Below are positions 1 to 13,300 of a DNA stretch of 64,000 bases, one piece after another. This stretch comes from Eulemur rufifrons. Its lineage: Eukaryota; Chordata; Mammalia; Primates; Lemuridae. The stretch is taken from positions 251,028,843 to 251,092,842 of the forward strand of contig NC_090989.1 in assembly GCF_041146395.1 (NCBI RefSeq), written 5' to 3'. The notes beneath the pieces were generated by a model, which was given only the letters and a program-made list of their open reading frames with translations, made no database searches and was not told the origin of the DNA. Each line of letters begins with the position of its first letter. The stretch's first letter is position 1. The position numbers and the translations under genes were made by a program.

Positions 1-1159
1 GGGGCCCAGGGGCCAGCAGGACAACTGCTCTCTAAAGGGCCTGTGGTCCAAGGGCAGGGGACAGGTGGCGGGGTTGGGGGAGGTGGCAGGAGGCTCTGTA
101 TTTGGCATTCCAGAAAGGTGAAGGGTGTGCATAAATCCCAGTATACTCTACCTTTATACCACCCAGTCTGACAGCTAATTACAGTGCAGCCACCAGCAGC
201 CACCCTAGAGGAGAGGTGTCATGGGGAAGGTTGGGGGCGGGGACACGCTGCAGCAGGAGACTCTCCAAACCTCAGGAATGACTTCCTGAGGGTCTCTAGG
301 CCTGGCTTAAGTGGGAACTGGGCTCTGGGGAGACCCTGTAGGTTGGGAGATGGGGGCAGGCTTTGTGGAGGGAGACTGGGGAAAGGCCAGGATGCCATAA
401 CTGTCTTTTTCATGTAAACTGTTGCTTGTCAAGTGGAACAAGGGCTGGATCTCAGTACTGTCTTCCCCTTTGATCAGGACCCAAGCTGGGCCTCTTGTCT
501 TTAGGAGACCCAAGCCCTGTCCTGTGGAGGCTTCCTGCCTGGGAGACTAGAGGAGAGCCGGGCACTGCTTTTGAGGAGCTCCCAGGCTGGGCAGCAGAGG
601 AGACTCAGGCTTGGGCTGAGGTGAACCAGAGTGCTCATCATCCACCCTACTCCTCCCCTTTACCCTGCCCTCTGGGCTGCTGTAAACAGCTGCGTTCAAG
701 GCCATGGGCAGGGGAGGCAAGGAGACTAGCCGGCAGCCCAGAACAAGGGAGGCCAAGCTCCCTCCTCCCCTGCCCATTGCAGAGATCTGCAGCTCAGGCC
801 CCTCTACTCGTTTATTCCTCCACACCCCACCCTTTGGCCCCACAAAGCCAGGCTCAGCAGCAGGTGGCTTGCCTGGAGCCAGGACACCTAGATCCTCTGT
901 AGCTCTGCTCTCCAACTCCCCGTCTGACCCCAGACAAGTTCCTACAACTGTGTGGGCCTCATATAAACCAGAAAAACTATCCTCCCCATCCACCTCCTAG
1001 AAACTGAAGTGGGAAAGGAAGTCACCCTGTGGGTTGGAAACACCCCTCTTCTTGGTCCCCCTTAGTTCCCTGAGGCAGTCTGAGATACCTCCTTCTCCTC
1101 CTTCTGGTGGGTAGCAGGTGTAGGATGGGCAGACTGGCCTTTCCTGTGCAGAGTAGGGG

Positions 1160-1221
1160 TGACTCACGTGCCCCAGGCCTCCCCTCCCCCTTATCACTCA
1201 CCTGGATTAATCTGTGACTCA
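1160..1221. promoter_or_regulatory. Two AP-1 motifs with an overlapping E-box
   Basis: TGACTCA occurs at 1160-1166 directly overlapping CACGTG at 1165-1170, and a second TGACTCA lies at 1215-1221. These are exact consensus words for AP-1 and USF/MYC-type factors. A regulatory element is possible, but two exact 7-mers can also occur by chance. Confidence 0.35.
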
Positions 1222-1536
1222 CAAAGCAAGCACCGGATGTTGGGGGGGTTACATGTATATTTGGGGGAGAGGGGCTGGCTAGCCCAGATCTCACTTCACA
1301 GGTCAGCAATTAAGCAGCCCTCGGGACTTCACTGAATGTAGCCTGCTGCATGGACCCCTAGGCTTTGGGGTGTTGCTCTTTTTCCCCAAAGTAAGGAGCT
1401 AAGCAGAGGAAAACAGTCTTCAGCTAAAAGAATTCTGGATTAGAGGAGGTTGTCAGATACCACAGCCAGAGAGGAGGACCCTTTGAGAGTTCACTAAATG
1501 AAATTACATAGAAAGACTTAGGTCAGTCAGAACTGG

Positions 1537-1549
1537 GGAAACTGAAACC
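1537..1549 (+). promoter_or_regulatory. ISRE-like motif
   Basis: GGAAACTGAAACC matches the interferon-stimulated response element core GAAANNGAAAC. It lies in non-coding DNA far from either promoter, so activity is speculative. Confidence 0.3.
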
Positions 1550-2244
1550 CCAAGAAAGGGAAAGATTTATTTTATTTTAACAAAAGACCTACTAAGTTGA
1601 AAGGGAAAGCTTTATTTAAAGCCGCAAGAAGAAATCCAGGGTTTCTGCCTCCTACTTGAGAGCTTTTTCTGACCTGCTCTCCAAAAACAGAGCAGATTTC
1701 CCCTTTTGCAGCAAACCAGAGCTGGAAGTGAATACACACATAAAGACTAGTGCATACAGATGTGCGCATTCAACACACAGAGCAGACAAGTCATGCCACA
1801 CATCAGATAGACTCCCACTCATCCACATCCACCTGCAAAGTTAAATGCAGAGGCAGGCACGCCCGTGTGGTTGCATAACCTGCATCATCCCGTGCACACT
1901 TGCTCACACATAAGGCTTCCTGCTAGGCTGTTCTCCTTCCCTTCCCTTGAGGTTCCAGCTCACAACAACCCATCCCCAAATCCCCTCCCCGGCCCCTTAG
2001 CTAGAGCCTGAGCACCTCCCTACTCTGGATCCCCAGCCTGAGTGGCCAGACAAGCATAGTTCTGGGCTGGAGCACAGGAGCCTCCTCACCTGCTTCCCAG
2101 AAAACAGGTTGGAGCTGCAATGTGAGGGACTGAAACTAAAGCCTGGGCCTCCTCCCCTCCCACCCCCAGTTAAGCTGGAGCGCAGGGATGGTGCAGCTCC
2201 TTAGGTTTCTGAGTTCTCAGCCCTCTTCTCTGGATGCATGGGAC

Positions 2245-2385
2245 ACTGGGTCCCTGACAAGGCCGTTACCATGCCCATTCTCCAAGTGGGGAGACTGAGC
2301 CCAGCCAGGAGAGGTGAACTGCCCAGGATCCCATGAGGTAGCAGAACCGGGGCCCATTCCCAATTGGGACTGGTAACTGCTGTAG
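2245..2385 (-). repeat. MIR SINE fragment
   Basis: Shows the reverse-complement MIR core: 'ctccaagtggggagactgag', then aactgcccaggatccc and gtagcagaaccgggg. Confidence 0.75.
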
Positions 2386-2884
2386 TCTTGCTTAGGGGCA
2401 CCCCCCCACCCCAATCCAGAGCTGGGTTGGTAAGGGCCTGAAGCTCCAGGCCTGCAATTGACCTTGGGATGCAACAGAATAGTTTGAAACCAGCCAGCAA
2501 TCCTGGCCCTCCCCAGAGGCCATGGAAACTGTGGAGAAACCGTCCAAGGGATCAGGGAAAGGGAAGACAGAGGCAAAGCCAAGGACAACTCCCGACCATG
2601 GATCCGGGGATGGGGTGACATTTCATTCTGTGCAAATAAAGCCCAGCATGCTGATGGTTGAAGTTCATGAATAGGCAACACACAGAGAAGTGTAGACTCC
2701 AGCTCACACAGCTAACCAATTTATTCCGTTTTAATTTCAACCCTGGGCTGAGCTGTCCCATGAGACAGCAGGGACAGGCAGAGATTCACAAAGACCAAGA
2801 GCTGAGACAAAATTGGAGATGACTGTTCCCACGCATGGTTTCTCATCATCTTAAAGATGGGGCTTGCTAGCCAGGCATCAAAGA

Positions 2885-3005
2885 CCCTCCACTGAGCCTG
2901 TTCCCTCATTCAGAAAATGAAGGCAACTAATAAAAGTACCCACTCCATAGGGCAAAGATCCAATTTCCATACATAAGGCATGGAAAACAACACGTGACAC
3001 CTATT
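2885..3005 (+). repeat. MIR SINE fragment
   Basis: Contains the sense MIR words ttccctcattcagaaaatga and agtacccactccataggg. It is diverged and 5'-truncated. Confidence 0.7.
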
Positions 3006-3124
3006 ATCTCCTAGGCTTTCCCTTTCACTGTCACCACCTACCTGTTCTAGGCAGAGTTCACACTCTGATTCAGCTTTCCTCAGAGTCTTCTGGTGGCCTT
3101 CACTGCCCTCCATCTGCTGGGCTG

Positions 3125-3490
3125 GGTGCCCCTTGAGCACAGCAACATACTAGGTGCCATGAAGGACACCAAACGATCTATGTTCAAACATATTCCCTGC
3201 CCTCAAGAACCTTACATACAGGAGACCAGGTCAAAACCAGTGGAAAGGACAAGCCAAGAACATGGGGGGAATTAAGCAATTTTAAATCAGAGTTCAAGAC
3301 AATAGAAGAGTTCACACCACCCTGTGTGCCTGCCAAGCGAACCGAACAGGCAATAATTGCTTTAATAGTTCAGAGGGAAAGAGCACCTCAGGCTGGGGGC
3401 GAGGATAGGCTTAAGGAGGGGCACTATTTGAGCTGAGTCTGGAAAAACAGCCAGGATTAGGGGAGGCAGAGATTCGGGAGAGGCTGCCAG
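3125..3490 (-). repeat. L2-type LINE remnant, antisense
   Basis: Shows 'actaggtgccatgaagga', 'attccctgccctcaagaacc' and 'atttgagctgagtctggaa', words typical of antisense L2-like 3' sequence. The family assignment is tentative. Confidence 0.5.
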
Positions 3491-4386
3491 GAAGGGGGCG
3501 TGGACCAAACTGAAAGGAGGCAGCAGCCCCCGCCCCCACCCCGGGGCCCTGGGAGCTCCTGGAGAGCTGGACTTGGGTCTTGCTCATCTCTGCAACCCTG
3601 CAGGGGTGCAGAGGTGGTAGTCTGTGGCACGAATGGGCAGCCAGGGCAAATGCACAGAGCTGGTGGGACTCAGAGAGGCCAGGGGACTGCACGAAGTGCT
3701 TTTCGCATCTCTCCTGGACTGGGGGACCACCAGCCCCCCTGACCCCTTCACCCATCCAGCCCCTTCCTGTCCTTTGTCCTTTTCCACTATCTCCACCCTG
3801 GGAAATAGCACCAACAGAGGAGGGCATTGTGCTGCTTCACTGTGGTGTATTCATACACACACAGCCCCCTTTCCACTGCTCAGTGCTGGTGCTGTGACCC
3901 TCAGGAAGTGCCACACCTTTGCTGGGTCCCATCCAAAGGGCTGATGCTGCAGTGAAGGGCATACTGAGACCTAGGCACACGTCCTGGCAGTAGAAGGGGA
4001 CAGAACCTCCGCCTCAGACACATGCCCCCTTCTCCAACAGCTTCTGGGAGAAGCCTAAGAGGGGAAAAAACTCCCAGAGGTCCAGGCCCAGGGCAGACAG
4101 ATGGATGGATCTCCTGGATTCAGTTCTCTGCACTGGCTCCCACTTCTCTTCTGGGAATTCAGACAGGCCCAGGAGACTCCATAAGACACCATGTCCCTGC
4201 CCCAATGCTGGAGCATCAGACAGAAAACTGGGGCAGGGCTTTTGTTCGGGACGATTCCGTGTTTTCAGCCAGCAGGCCCTCCATGGAGGGTCCATATGCA
4301 ATGAGGATGGAGATCATCCCACTGAAGTCTTGCTCCTGAGGTCGAAAAGTCCTCCTGTCCATCTACAGCTTGCTCTGGGGCTGGGA

Positions 4387-7300
4387 TCACACAGTCCACC
4401 TCTCACTTCGGGCTTCCACGGCCCGCACCAGGCCTTCACCCAGCACGGCAAAGTCCTCCAGGATTGCTTCTACATTGGGCACCATCACCAGCTCCCTGCC
4501 TTGAGACACTACCATGCGTCCCTTTGCACTGGAGGCCTGGAGAAATCAGAAAAGAAATGTGGGTTGAGACATCACAAAAGCACACCCAGAGACACCAGGC
4601 TGGGGCAGAGTGGGGGCAATAGAGATAGACACACAAGCCCACACACTCCACACCTGACACAGGGTCATTCATGGAGCAGACTACACAAAGACACGCACAC
4701 CCACGTGGAACCACATGTACACACTCAGGAACACACAGCTGACACCAGCCAGCGCACCTTGAAGGACTGAGGCTGGAAGCTGGTGGGCTTCCAGAGGACA
4801 CCAATCACCTCTCCGCCATGCTGGTCATAGAAGAAAAGGGCCAGATCCCCAAAGGCCTCCTGGGAAGGGACAGAACAGAGAGAAGATTACACATGGGCAC
4901 CTGAGAGCCTCCTCCATGGCCCCAGCTTCACCTGGAAGTCCCCTCCCCAGGCTCAGTCAGCTGTTTAGGACCCACCCTGAGCTGTGCCAGGTAGAGCTGA
5001 GGAGGATCGTAGCCCAGCACAGGCATTAGCGACGAGGGCCCTGGCTCATTGAGCAGGCCACGGCAAAAGGAGGCAGGTGGCGAGTCCACAGCCTGGCGGT
5101 GCCGGGGCACGTGGCGGGGAGACAGGTGGATCAGCACATCGTACATGTCCAAGGGTGGCCGGAACACTGTCTGAGGAAGGCAGGAGGAGTTGGGAGCTAG
5201 ACAACAAACCTTTCCACGTACCCACCTTGGTTCCCCACTTTCCCTTCATCTGACCACCCATTATGGACCTGCAGGCCCATTTGAAGCCGGGAACACCAAG
5301 ACGCACACAGGAAGCAGCTGGTGTCAGCTCAAGTCCAGCAGCAGGAGCACAGGCTAGAAGCATGAGGCCTAGAGCACAGGTTCTCTAGGCTGTGCCGCTT
5401 CCAGGCACCATGGCAGCTTCAATGCCTTCTCTGGATTCAGTCTCACAGACAAGCGGACCAGGTATCCTGTGAGGGCCCCTTGAATGCTGAACTTCCATGG
5501 TTCAAAGACAGAGCCCCCAGAGCCACTGGAGTTGCTGGGGGTCAGAGGCTTACCCTGATATCCCCAGGCCCCTGGGGATCCATTAGCTGCTTCTCCAGGA
5601 CAGGCAGGGCTTCGGCTGCCAGGACCACGAGTTGCTGTAGGATCTGGGGAGTAGAGATACTTCAAACGAGGGTGTCTCCTAACTCAGGCTGGCCTTGCTT
5701 TTTCCTTAAGGAAGAAAACCACACGTTTGGGGGCAGGTGTGGGGTTGAACCTGGGCCGAGGGTCCATCCTGTGTCCACACAGAGTTTTTGCGGTCCTGAG
5801 GGGTAATGATGACCATGACGGGGAGCTGTGTCCGAGCTGCTAGGAAACCACTGTGTATCTCCACTTGCTCCTCCGCTAAAGAAAAGAGGGGGTCCCGGGT
5901 CAGCCTGCACCTCCCCAAAGACCCCTCTACTGCCCCAGGTCCTCCTACTGTGGCCCCGACAGCTGCTTATCATAGGCATTTTCCAACATCCAACCCCCAA
6001 CTGGCAAAGGCAACAAAAGGGACTCTGCATTTGCCTCAACTGGGTGGGTTGCTAATCTCCCAACCCCAGCTCAGAGGTGGAATTTTTCCACTGCCTGGCA
6101 CCCCCAGTCTGGTTTCTGGGCCTGCACACGCTGGGGCTTGCCCCTGGCCCCCTCCCACCCTGGGCTCTTACACACCTGGGGAATTAGGAACCTGATACCC
6201 TACTCTCTGCTGAGACCAGAAGCTCCTCATGTTACAACCAGAAATCACCATTCCCACCCCAAGAGGTCTGGGCATCTATTCTGAACTCCCCAGCTCTTCA
6301 CCACAAGACTTCTCACCTGGTGTTCAGGATCCCCTTTCTACTCTCCTTTCCCCTCCCCCTTCCACAGCCCCCAGGTAGCTTGCTTAGCTCCCCCAGTGAC
6401 TGTGTCTCTGACCGTGATGTGGACAAACCACATCTCTAGTCAGCCTTCACATGGACCTCTTCCTCCTGACAATTCTCTACCCCAAGGTAGTCAGCATCAG
6501 GCTTAGATATCTGGGATGGAGGAAGCACAGAGAAAACCTAACAGACTGACGGGGAAAACCCTTGCCTGACCTACTCTGCAATCCATAAAGGGTAGTTTTC
6601 CACCACTCTGGCCCCAGTCCTGCCACTTACCAGTGAGCTCATTGTTGAGGTTGACAATGAGGGGGTTGTTCTTCCAATCAAAGGTTGATACCAGGAAAAG
6701 GAACCGAAGAAAGCCAACCTGAGGGGAGCTGAAGGGCAAGAGTGAACAAAGAATCCGGAGCCCAGCCCTGGGCTTCCCACAATCTGGGGAGCCCAGACTC
6801 CTTAGTGTGGGCGGGTGGGGGAGGGGGACGTCTTAGAATCCCTCTGTCACTTGCTGAAACACCCTCTCCCATTTAGACTGAGGATGCAGCATGAAGGTTG
6901 AAAGCTGGCGCCCCCGGGAACTTCCCAGATAGGGAAAAAGCAGAGGGAGTCACCTGGGAGGGGTGAAGGGCTCAGGGTGCAGGAAAAGGGCAGCAGCCAC
7001 CAGGTCCAGGCTCTCGTCGGTGAACCCCTCACCCAGAAGCTGGGCACGCACCCACCGCTTGGCCAGCCGAGCCACACCCGAGAAGGCTGGATGCTGTTGT
7101 TGAAGTCTGGGGGAAGGAGGGTAGTGGCAGTGAGACTCAGGCACTTTGGGCCCAAGAACAGTGTCTCAGCCCCACTGCCACTGTTTATCCAACCCGTACC
7201 CAATGCCAGCCTCTGTGCCAATGTGTTACACGGGATGCAGTCAGTAAGTGGAAAGGCCAGGATTCCAGAACCTGCCTGGCTCCAGAACTCTAGCCCTAAC

Positions 7301-10300
7301 TACCACACCATCCGGCCTCCCACAGAGACAGACAGCCAGGAGAGCAAAATGGAGGCAGGGAAGGGCCTAGCAACAGGAAGACCAGGTGGCCTTACCCATG
7401 CAGGGCACTGGTGAGTAGGGGCAACTGCCTTGTATCTCTTTCAAGGCGGAGGGAGGCAGGTGTGTCTCTCAGTGAGATCATCCCCTCTGGGCTCCGCATC
7501 TCCCTCAGGATCTGGGGCTCCCGCTGATAGGCCACACAAATCCGGAACACAAATCCATCCTGTTGGAAAAGGTATGGGATGGGACCCTGGGGGTGCTCTG
7601 CTGTCCATATCCCTGGTCCCCAGCCCGGTGCCCACAGGGGTATTCTCTTCCACACCCCGACATCCCTGATCCTCCCCTCCCCTGGGGATGTACCTGCCCT
7701 GCCCCAGCCTAACCTTGAGGACGTCAGTGTGCGTGGCGGTGGCACGGCACTGCAGCCCATGCTGTTGCGGCAGCAGCTCTGCCAGGCGCAGCTGGAAGGC
7801 GGCTCGGACCCGCCGCACAGCCTCAGCATCCTGTGGCCACTGACCACTGCCCTCCAGGTGACAGACCACTGAGGGAGCACAGGAAATGTCTCACACTGCG
7901 GCCTGAAGCAGGAACTGTCCCTCCCACTCCCTCCCAGGGACCCTCTTACCAGTCATGGGCTCCACGTAGGCCGGGCAGGGCTTACTGAGCCGGGGCAACA
8001 GTGCGGCTCGCTCTCGCAGGTGCTCATAGAAGGAGTAGGCTGGTCGGACCGGGGTTGGCGGGAATACCTGGGGAAGAAGGGGGGCTGAGGAAGGGGCCTA
8101 GCACTGGCAGGGAGTGCCCAGAGTCAGGAGTTGGAAGTGGAAAACACTGGGTGACTGGAGCAGAGGTGGGGGGGGGTCACCAAGCAGAAAGGGTTCCCTG
8201 CCCCCTTGCACCTCACCTCTGTGTAGCGCAGCACTGGGTGAGCTCCCTGAACAGCAGACACAGTCAGCGGGAGACCCTCCAGCCCCCACAGCAGGCGGCT
8301 GAGGTCATCATAGCAACGCACTGCCACTGCCAGGGCCTCCTCGCCTGTGCTGGAGGTCTGAGAGGGAGAAGACAGTCAGAACCAGCGGGGATTCTGCCTG
8401 GCTCGGGCTGCAGTAAGGCCAGCTCGCCCCCTGCCGGACACGCCAGGAAGTGCAGCCTGGCTGAGCTGAGGGGGCTTTCCCCTCCACAGGTCACTCCACA
8501 GTTGCTAGCCTTGACCCCAAGGTCCTTACCTCTTTCAGGCCTTGTATCAGGACATCCACGAGGCCTCCCACATAGTGGACACAGGTTTCTGGGATGTCAG
8601 CATGTCTGAAGAGGCACACACACGGTGAGGGCATTATGCGCTATTCTCAGCCTCGACAGCCTGGGCCTGATCCTCCTAAAAGGCTCCCCAGCCCACAGGT
8701 GGCTTCTGGCCTTCAGATGCTAAAACTCACAGTGCCAAGAGGTGGGTGACCACCTGGTGGGGAATAAGGCGCTTCTGGGACATAGAGGCTGCCTCCCAGA
8801 CCACAGCTTCCCGAATGGCTCCGTCCTGGAAACGCCGAAGCTCTGAGCGGGATCCCCAGAAGTGGCGGAAGTCAGTGGCCTAAGGAGAGGCAAGGGGCGG
8901 TGGGAGAGATCAGGACAGAAGCGTTCTCCTAAAGTCTCCCTCCCAGGCTTCAATCCAGGGGGCATGAGGATGGTCGACCCCATGCTTTCCAACATGCATG
9001 CTGGGGTTCTCACCTCAGGCTGGTCGGCCTCTGGACCCAGCTCAAGGACACTGGTCAGTCCCTCAGGCCGGAGGAGAAATCCCAGGCTCAGGGTCCCACA
9101 GTCTTTGTGCTTCGGTGGATCTTGGCTGATGTCCCACTGTAGGGTGTAAAAAGGCTGAGCTGAACCCAAGAATCCCTCAGCCTGGCCTGGAAACTATTTT
9201 CTAGCTAGCTAGAAAGGTCTAGCTAGAGGGATGGTGTGCCCTTTCTATCCCTTGGGTCCCAGGATCCACCCTCCACTCAGAGCCCCAAACACCCCAACCT
9301 ACTCCACCTCACCTCTGGGACTGAGGGCCGAGAGTGGGCCAGCAGGTGCAGCCGGGCCCCAAGGCCCTGCTCCAGGAGGGTGGTCAGTGGGCCCAAAGCA
9401 GCTGAGACATAGTCCCCACCATTGTCTTGCAGCTCTGGCCAGAGCTTCAGCCGGTGACACGCTGCCTGCAGGCGACTCAATGGACGGAGACTGGGGGCAA
9501 AGAGGGCCAAAGAGGGGGAATGAGGGTCTGCTGGCTCCCCGTATCACCTCCTCCCTGGAAGATCTGAGCACCTGTCTGAAGACCTTTGCCCCAACACTGT
9601 AGCCCCAGGAAGACAGGACCTGTACCCACCAACATACCCTGTTACCCCAAACTCACTGCAGGACGTGGTCAAAAGCCCGGATCATGGGTTTCGGAGTCAT
9701 CAACAGCAGCTGGAACCCATCGTCAGCTTTGCTGTCCAGCAGCGCCATAGACAGCCGTGCCTCGTGCTGCACCTGGAGCCAGAGGGTAAGAAGGGACCAC
9801 CTCAGTACCCTTTATTGACCCGAGGGCTCAGACCAGGAGACATGCCTGACCTTAGCTCTCTGGAGAGGAGTGTCTGCAGTTCTGGTATTTCCTGAAGGGA
9901 CAGAGTTTAGGCTGGGACACCAGGGGAATCCAGGAGTAGAGGTCCATTGGTACCTGGTGGTAAGTGGAGGCAGTGACATCAGCACAGAGGTTGAGACGGC
10001 CCGAGGAGTCCAGGAAGACAACAGGGAAGGCCTGGTGGAAGTCGGCCAGGGCCGGCTTGGGGGGCGTAGAGAAAAGGGAGTCAGGGTTGGGGCCTTACCT
10101 TCAGGCTCCCTCCTGGCATAGACCCGGCCCTTCCCCAACTCACCAAGGAGGGATCGGAACTGAGACATAAACTGATCCCGTTGACTGTCAGATCTGTGGT
10201 GGCTGGAGTGAACGAGAGAAATGTGTCAGAAGGTATCCCGCCTCTCTGGGGACCCAACCCTAGCAACATCCTCCTTTGGCCTGGGTGGCTGCAACTGCCT

Positions 10301-13300
10301 GCCTCTGGGATTCAGTTTGCTCATCTGTCTAATGGCAAGGAAGCAAAGGACCCGTGAGGGGATGACAGGATTCCTGGGATGAGTGGAACTCCTGGCCTTT
10401 CCCCATCTAGTTGCCTCACCCAGAAACTGCAAGATGCTTCTGAGGACCTGGTAGCCGCTCATGGTGGTGTGGATTTTGCGTGTGGACACAAGGAAGGCAA
10501 TCAGCATGGAGACATGGAACCCAGTAAACCCACCCAGACCCTGAAAGAGAATAAAGGGAGAGGCCTGAGCTCAGAGCCAGCCCACTCATCGAGGCAAGGA
10601 AGCTGGGCCACCCCAACTCACCTTATCCAGCTCCCGCTGCCGCAGCCAGACCTTCAGAAGTGCCACACCATCCTTCAGCCCTGGGGCTGAACCGAGCATG
10701 GTTGACAGGAGCTGCAAATGGGACTCGAGAGCTATATCCTGCAGGATCCATGTGTTGTAGTGGGGGGTAGGGGGCTCTGGACTACCTGTAGGAAGAAAAG
10801 GGAAGCCATGAGAGAAGTCTCCACAATACCCTTTCCCTTCAGCTCCACCTCGACACCAGTGCCTGCTCACCATCCCCTGGAGAACTTTGCCCTCGGTACC
10901 AGGCAGAGCGCACATTGTTCTTGGTTGGCAGCAAGCGGCATGGGCGGAAGAAGTCAGGGGGAGGGCAGGGATGCAGACGTACGGTGACCAAACTCTTGTC
11001 CTTCCCTAGCAGACACAGAGGGTGTTGAGACTCTACAGCCCCTGGAGCCAGAGGGGCCCCCACACCACCTTCCTCATACTTGAGGGCCCCATCCCTTCTT
11101 ATTTTGGAATTTGAGGTCTCTATACCTTTCCCTCAAACTTGAGGCCCATGCCTCTCACCTTGGACTTGAGATCCCTGTCCCTACTCCCCAAGACTTGAGG
11201 CCCCTGTGCACCCCCTCCAGATTTGTCACCCCATACTACGTCCTCAGCCCAGTGTGTGCTTCCCACCATTGGGCCGCAGCAACAGCAAGGGTTTCAGGTG
11301 GCAGCCATTGGAGTAGGAGAAGCGGACACTGCCAAAGAGGGGATCTTGAGCCAGGTGGTGAGCCAAGTGAGCCAGGTAGAGAGCACGCTTGCGGAAGTAG
11401 CGCTGGTTCAGCCCATCCTTGTCCTGTAGGATTTCCTGGAGAGGACAGGGAACAAGAGAGATGACCAGGCATGTAAGTGCTTGTAGAGCTTGTGGGCCAA
11501 GATGAAGCCTAGGTGAGAGTCCCAGGGCATCTCTACAGACAGAAGTGCCTGAGCCAGGGCTAGCAACACCATACTCAATTCTCAGATGAGAAAGGCAAAG
11601 CTCCAGAAGGACAGCAACTGGCCCAAGGGCCCATGTAAGCTGCCCTCAGGATGAATGCAGTGATCTTCTGTTCTTTTGACTTCGAATTCAGATTTCAACT
11701 CACTCGCAAGTGGCAGGTAAGAGACAGGGATCCAGGGACTTATAGATGTTTAACTAGGGTGCCCCTCTGTTCACCAAACCCTGGACCTTACCCTGGGCAT
11801 AGTCAGTGCCACATCCACATTGATGTCTGGCCGGATGCAGGTGCCCAAGAGGTAGCTGCCCACAACAGTGACCTGGGCTGGAGGCAGGAAGCGGAAACAG
11901 CCTTTCACGGCATAGGGTACTTGATGAAGGGGCACTCGAACCCCAACTGGGAGCCATGCCTGGTCAGTGAGCTGTAGGAGCAGAGACAGTGACACATACT
12001 GATTCAACTACCTTTCTCCTTGGTGTCTAGCAGACATCTTAACACATCAGTGTGTTTGAAACAAAACTCCCAATCTTCCCGTAAACATGTCTTCCCCATT
12101 AAGGCAACTCCATACTAGTTGCTCAAGCCAAAAACATTTAAGCCACCTTAATTTATCTCTGTTAAGAACAACCATTTTACTATTGAAATGTATTGAGAAA
12201 TGGATGCTCCTCTACTTTACACCCTAGTTTAGGGAACCACCATTTTCCAGCACACAATAGGTTCCTAACTAGTCTCCCTGATTTCACCTTTGTTTCCTTC
12301 ATTTTACTTTCAATATAACAGCTAGAGTAAACTTTTTAAGGCTGAAAAACTAACTTTTAGAAGTTAGGGCCGGGCGCGGTGGCTCACGCCTGTAATCCTA
12401 GCACTCTGGGAGGCCGAGGCGGGTGGATCGCTCAAGGTCAGGAGTTCGAGACCAGCCTGAGCAAGAGCGAGACCCCGTCTCTACTAAAAATAGAAAGAAA
12501 TTATATGGACAACTAAAAATATATATATATATAGAAAAATTAGCCGGGCATAGTGGCACATGCCTGTAGTCCCAGCTACTCGGGAGGCTGAGGCAGGAGG
12601 ATCGCTTGAGCCCAGGAGTTTGAGGTTGCTGTGAGCTAGGCTGACGCCACGGCACTCACTCTAGCCTGGGCAACAAAGTGAGACTCTGTCTCAAAAAAAA
12701 AAAAAAAAAAAAAAGAAGTTAGAAGGCATCACTGCTCTGCAACACGAACCCAGCAGTGGCTCCCCATTTCACTCACAGCAACAGCCAAAGCCTCTATTTG
12801 GGTGTACAAGACCCTGCATGATATGCCACCTTCCCCATTACCTTTCTGAATTCATTTCCTACTATCTTCCACTCATTCATTCCAAGGAATGTAACAGGAA
12901 CATTCCTACCTTTGAGCCTTTGTACTGGCTGTTTCCCCTTCCTGGAATGCTCTTGTTCCCTTATGTAGTCATATAGCTGACTCAACTACTTCAAACCTTT
13001 ACACAAATGTCACTTCAGTAATGCCCACCCTGAATACCCTATTTAAAATTATAAACCACTCTCATCCCCTAATATTCCCAATGCCTTACTTCGTCCTATT
13101 TTTTCCTTTTCCATAATATTTACCATCTTTTAATATTGCCATACAGTTTACCTGCCGTGCTTATTATCTGTTATCCATACCCCACCATTAGAATATAGGT
13201 TATTTTGTTTACTGATGCATCCTAAGAGCACAAACACTGCAAGGCACATAAGTACTAGCCGGTACATGAATGACTGTACTCCCAGCTGAGCTTCCTTGCA

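Larger units (their letters stand above)
1..4386. other. Non-coding flank downstream of NOL6 (includes its 3' UTR)
   Basis: No exon was recognised here. The NOL6 3' UTR must begin at 4386 and run leftward, but I cannot fix its end. On the NOL6 sense strand the nearest candidate signals are ATTAAA (plus-strand tttaat, 3361-3366) and AATAAA (tttatt, 2720-2725). The rest is GC-moderate intergenic DNA with MIR and L2 relics. In human the next gene on this side is AQP3 (from memory), and nothing of AQP3 is visible. Confidence 0.6.

Noticed and set aside
547..993. 148-codon minus-strand frame and overlapping plus-strand frames in the NOL6 downstream flank
   Set aside because: Overlapping frames on both strands with no family resemblance; most likely chance in GC-moderate DNA.
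2217..2681. 154-codon minus-strand frame
   Set aside because: It runs through a MIR element and shows no homology I recognise.
4586..4745. CA-rich tract in NOL6 intron 25 considered as a minisatellite
   Set aside because: CA words are dispersed and irregular, with no consistent repeat unit.
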